In this document: piece by piece, positions 62,418 through 64,000 of the stretch | How the letters are laid out: each line of letters opens with the position of its first letter | Numbering within the stretch: the stretch's first letter is position 1 | Assembly (NCBI GenBank): GCA_025766275.1 | Contig: JAFKAC010000011.1 | Coordinates: 496,001 to 560,000, forward strand | Length of the DNA: 64,000 nucleotides | Source: Lactarius indigo | Lineage: Eukaryota > Basidiomycota > Agaricomycetes > Russulales > Russulaceae | Direction of reading: 5' to 3' | Position numbers and translations under genes: made by a program | Notes under the pieces: generated by a model | Told to the model about the DNA's origin: nothing | Database searches by the model: none | Seen by the model: only the letters and a program-made list of their open reading frames with translations

Positions 62418-63996
62418 TCAGCCCGCACGCTTGGCCGCCAGCCGTGCCTTGGTACGCAGCGCCCGCTTTGCCCGTTTGTCGTCGCGTATGCGCTTGCGTT
62501 CCTGCGTAGTACTTACCGCCCCGCCTTCATCTTCCTCCTGTGCTTCCTCTGTCATAAAGCGCTCAATGCACTCCTCCATGTGGGCCTGCACGACAGCGTC
62601 GCCCGTGTCAGCATTGGCCCGCCACTCGAGGTCGAGGCCCCAACCGGTGCGACGGGTGCTTGTGGCATTGCCTTCGTCTCTCCACCACCGCACGAACCAG
62701 CCCGCGGCACGGGGGAAGTCGGGTACCCCGCCGCGCTGCAGCATGCCGAGTCTGCGTGCTAGCGAGCCTAAAAATTCGTGCAAGTCGTCGGTCGCCATTG
62801 TTCCCGGAGGTAATAGCGTCAGATAAGCGGGCTCTGTTATCGTCGATCGGGGAAGGTAGGGCATCGGTAATTGTCGATTAATTCGAGGTGTATCTCCTGA
62901 TGCACGGTAACGTACTGGTCCTATCGAGTGCATTAAGACGATACTGCAGGTAGGCGGCAAGCGCCTCATGGTCATATAGCCCTTCTTTGATACCGGCTAT
63001 AACCGGCGAAAAGTGAGTTGCGGAAGCACATGTTCTGCCCAACCACCTACCGATCAGTGCCAATTTAACACCTCGCTCAGCCCCTCTGTCCCCACGTCCT
63101 AGAAAAGGTAACATCACTCCTGGAGTGTCAAAAGAGTACACGAGCGGATCTTCCGACAATTTCAACCGTGTGGAGAGAGCTTTTGTTAGCCCTGGCTGGG
63201 CAGAAGTACGGAGGGCCTTCGGCGTCGCTGTGTATATACATATAAGATTTGTTAGTGCCTACAGTCGATAGGTATTAAGGGAAACGCACGGCCGGGGATA
63301 CCGACGGCCCTCAAGGCATTCAATAGCGTGGACTTGCCGACGTTGGGCATACCAACGACAAGTACATTTAGCTCAGGTATGTGTGGATATTTCCGGGCAA
63401 TATCTATTCACGCCAGGCGGATAAACGGGAATCCGGCGTGTGAAGAGAAACGAGCCGGACGTACTCACGAGCAGGCCGCTCAGTGTTCTGAGATCGTTTG
63501 GCCTATTCCACGAGACGAACATCGTCCGCTGGTCGGGAAATTTTGCCGCCATGGCATTCTGGAAGGGCTGCGGTCCGTGTGATCAGCGGTCTCGGACCAG
63601 TATTTAGGCAGATGGACTTCATACCACGATGCCCCATTCAGGGACTAGGTCGCGTTTGTTGAACACGACTACACGCTCACACACGCGGGCGCTGGCGTTT
63701 GGGGACGAAGCTGCGGCGTGTTCAGAGAGCCGTAAACGCTCTGTACGCCATCGGTTCAATGCTCCTGTGTGTAGGTCGATCGTATCAGCGACATGTTCCG
63801 CAAAAATCGGATTTCCAACCGCAAGTTTTGCGTGAGGGTCCGGCACGAAATTTATGAGTGCCTCATTCCAGGCCTGCTGGAGCGCCCTCACGGAGGGGGG
63901 GGGGGGGAGGAGAAAAAGGGAAATCCACTGAGGAGCTAAGAACACTGGCAATCGAATCTCCGAGTAAGAATATGCCCGAGCATTTCGATTGATCAC
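62418..63996 (-). CDS. MTG1: MTG1-like mitochondrial ribosome-assembly GTPase (partial 5')
   Basis: Supported exons: about 63880-63625, 63567-63465, 63403-63290, 63227-63051, 62996-62916 and 62833-62418, with GT-AG introns of 54-82 nt. The GTPase motifs come in circularly permuted order: G4 NKRD (in VVVFNKRDLVPEWG), then G1 GMPNVGKST, then G3 DTPG, as in the YlqF/MTG1 family. PFQNAMAAKF, SWNRPNDL and TPKALRTSAQPGLT are typical of MTG1. The C-terminal region ends in a basic tail (RAKRALRTKARLAAKRAG). Yeast MTG1 helps mature the large mitochondrial ribosomal subunit. The first exon lies beyond, or is lost at, the window edge; a C-rich tract near 63890-63910 (minus strand) probably precedes a splice acceptor. 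No start codon is supported inside the window. Confidence 0.82.
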
Positions 63997-64000
63997 ATGT

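Noticed and set aside
62404..62826. Plus-strand ORFs over the GTPase 3' exon
   Set aside because: They are antisense shadows of a well-supported exon with conserved MTG1 sequence.

Overview
This is nuclear DNA from a filamentous fungus, most likely an Agaricomycete (mushroom-forming basidiomycete). The host genes carry many short introns (mostly 49-88 nt). The gene families fit that group: duplicated secreted/transmembrane Ser-rich surface proteins, F-box/leucine-rich proteins, a Gin4/Hsl1-type kinase with a DWG motif, and chromodomain Ty3/Gypsy elements. The species cannot be named from the sequence.

Left host block (1-8697): the 5' end of an unidentified gene (minus, cut by the window edge), a divergent PPR-like mitochondrial protein, a five-exon surface protein (copy A), a decayed F-box gene, about 2.2 kb without a convincing gene, and the 5' part of a second F-box gene. 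Right host block (48780-64000): the rest of that second F-box gene, surface protein copy B, a Gin4/Hsl1-like kinase, an MGRN1-like RING ubiquitin ligase, ribosomal protein uL15 (four small exons), RNA polymerase II subunit RPB11, and an MTG1-like mitochondrial GTPase running off the right edge.

The middle 40 kb (8698-48779) is a nest of mobile elements that splits the second F-box gene. A poly(A) retroposon of about 1.15 kb with Pol III-like boxes landed in the F-box gene (15-bp target duplication). Gypsy element 1 (8982-16767, minus), gypsy element 2 (17099-33021, plus) and a Copia element (33284-48489, minus) then landed in the retroposon. Gypsy element 3 (22297-30231, plus) lies inside the integrase region of element 2, and gypsy element 4 (36429-46233, minus) inside the integrase region of the Copia element. 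All five LTR elements have 5-bp target duplications and near-identical LTR pairs, so the nest is young.

The most unusual signal is shared by the four gypsy chromoviruses. Each has a TATA box, then 30-35 nt later a 10-11-mer complementary to the sequence just inside the LTR (Tf1-type self-priming). The leader from that inferred RNA start to the gag AUG contains no ATG in any frame: about 780, 720, 1170 and 3325 nt. These leaders are not empty. In elements 1-3 they hold a long in-frame extension of gag, and in element 4 they hold three ORFs of 420, 327 and 230 codons with no internal methionine. All four then use a GGGTTTT or GGATTTT heptamer at the end of gag to enter pol in the -1 frame. Elements 1-3 also carry a large module after the chromodomain, ending in a zinc-knuckle array in elements 2 and 3; a related motif lies in the upstream ORF-a of element 4. 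Non-AUG-initiated products from AUG-purged leaders are the best candidate here for an undescribed system.
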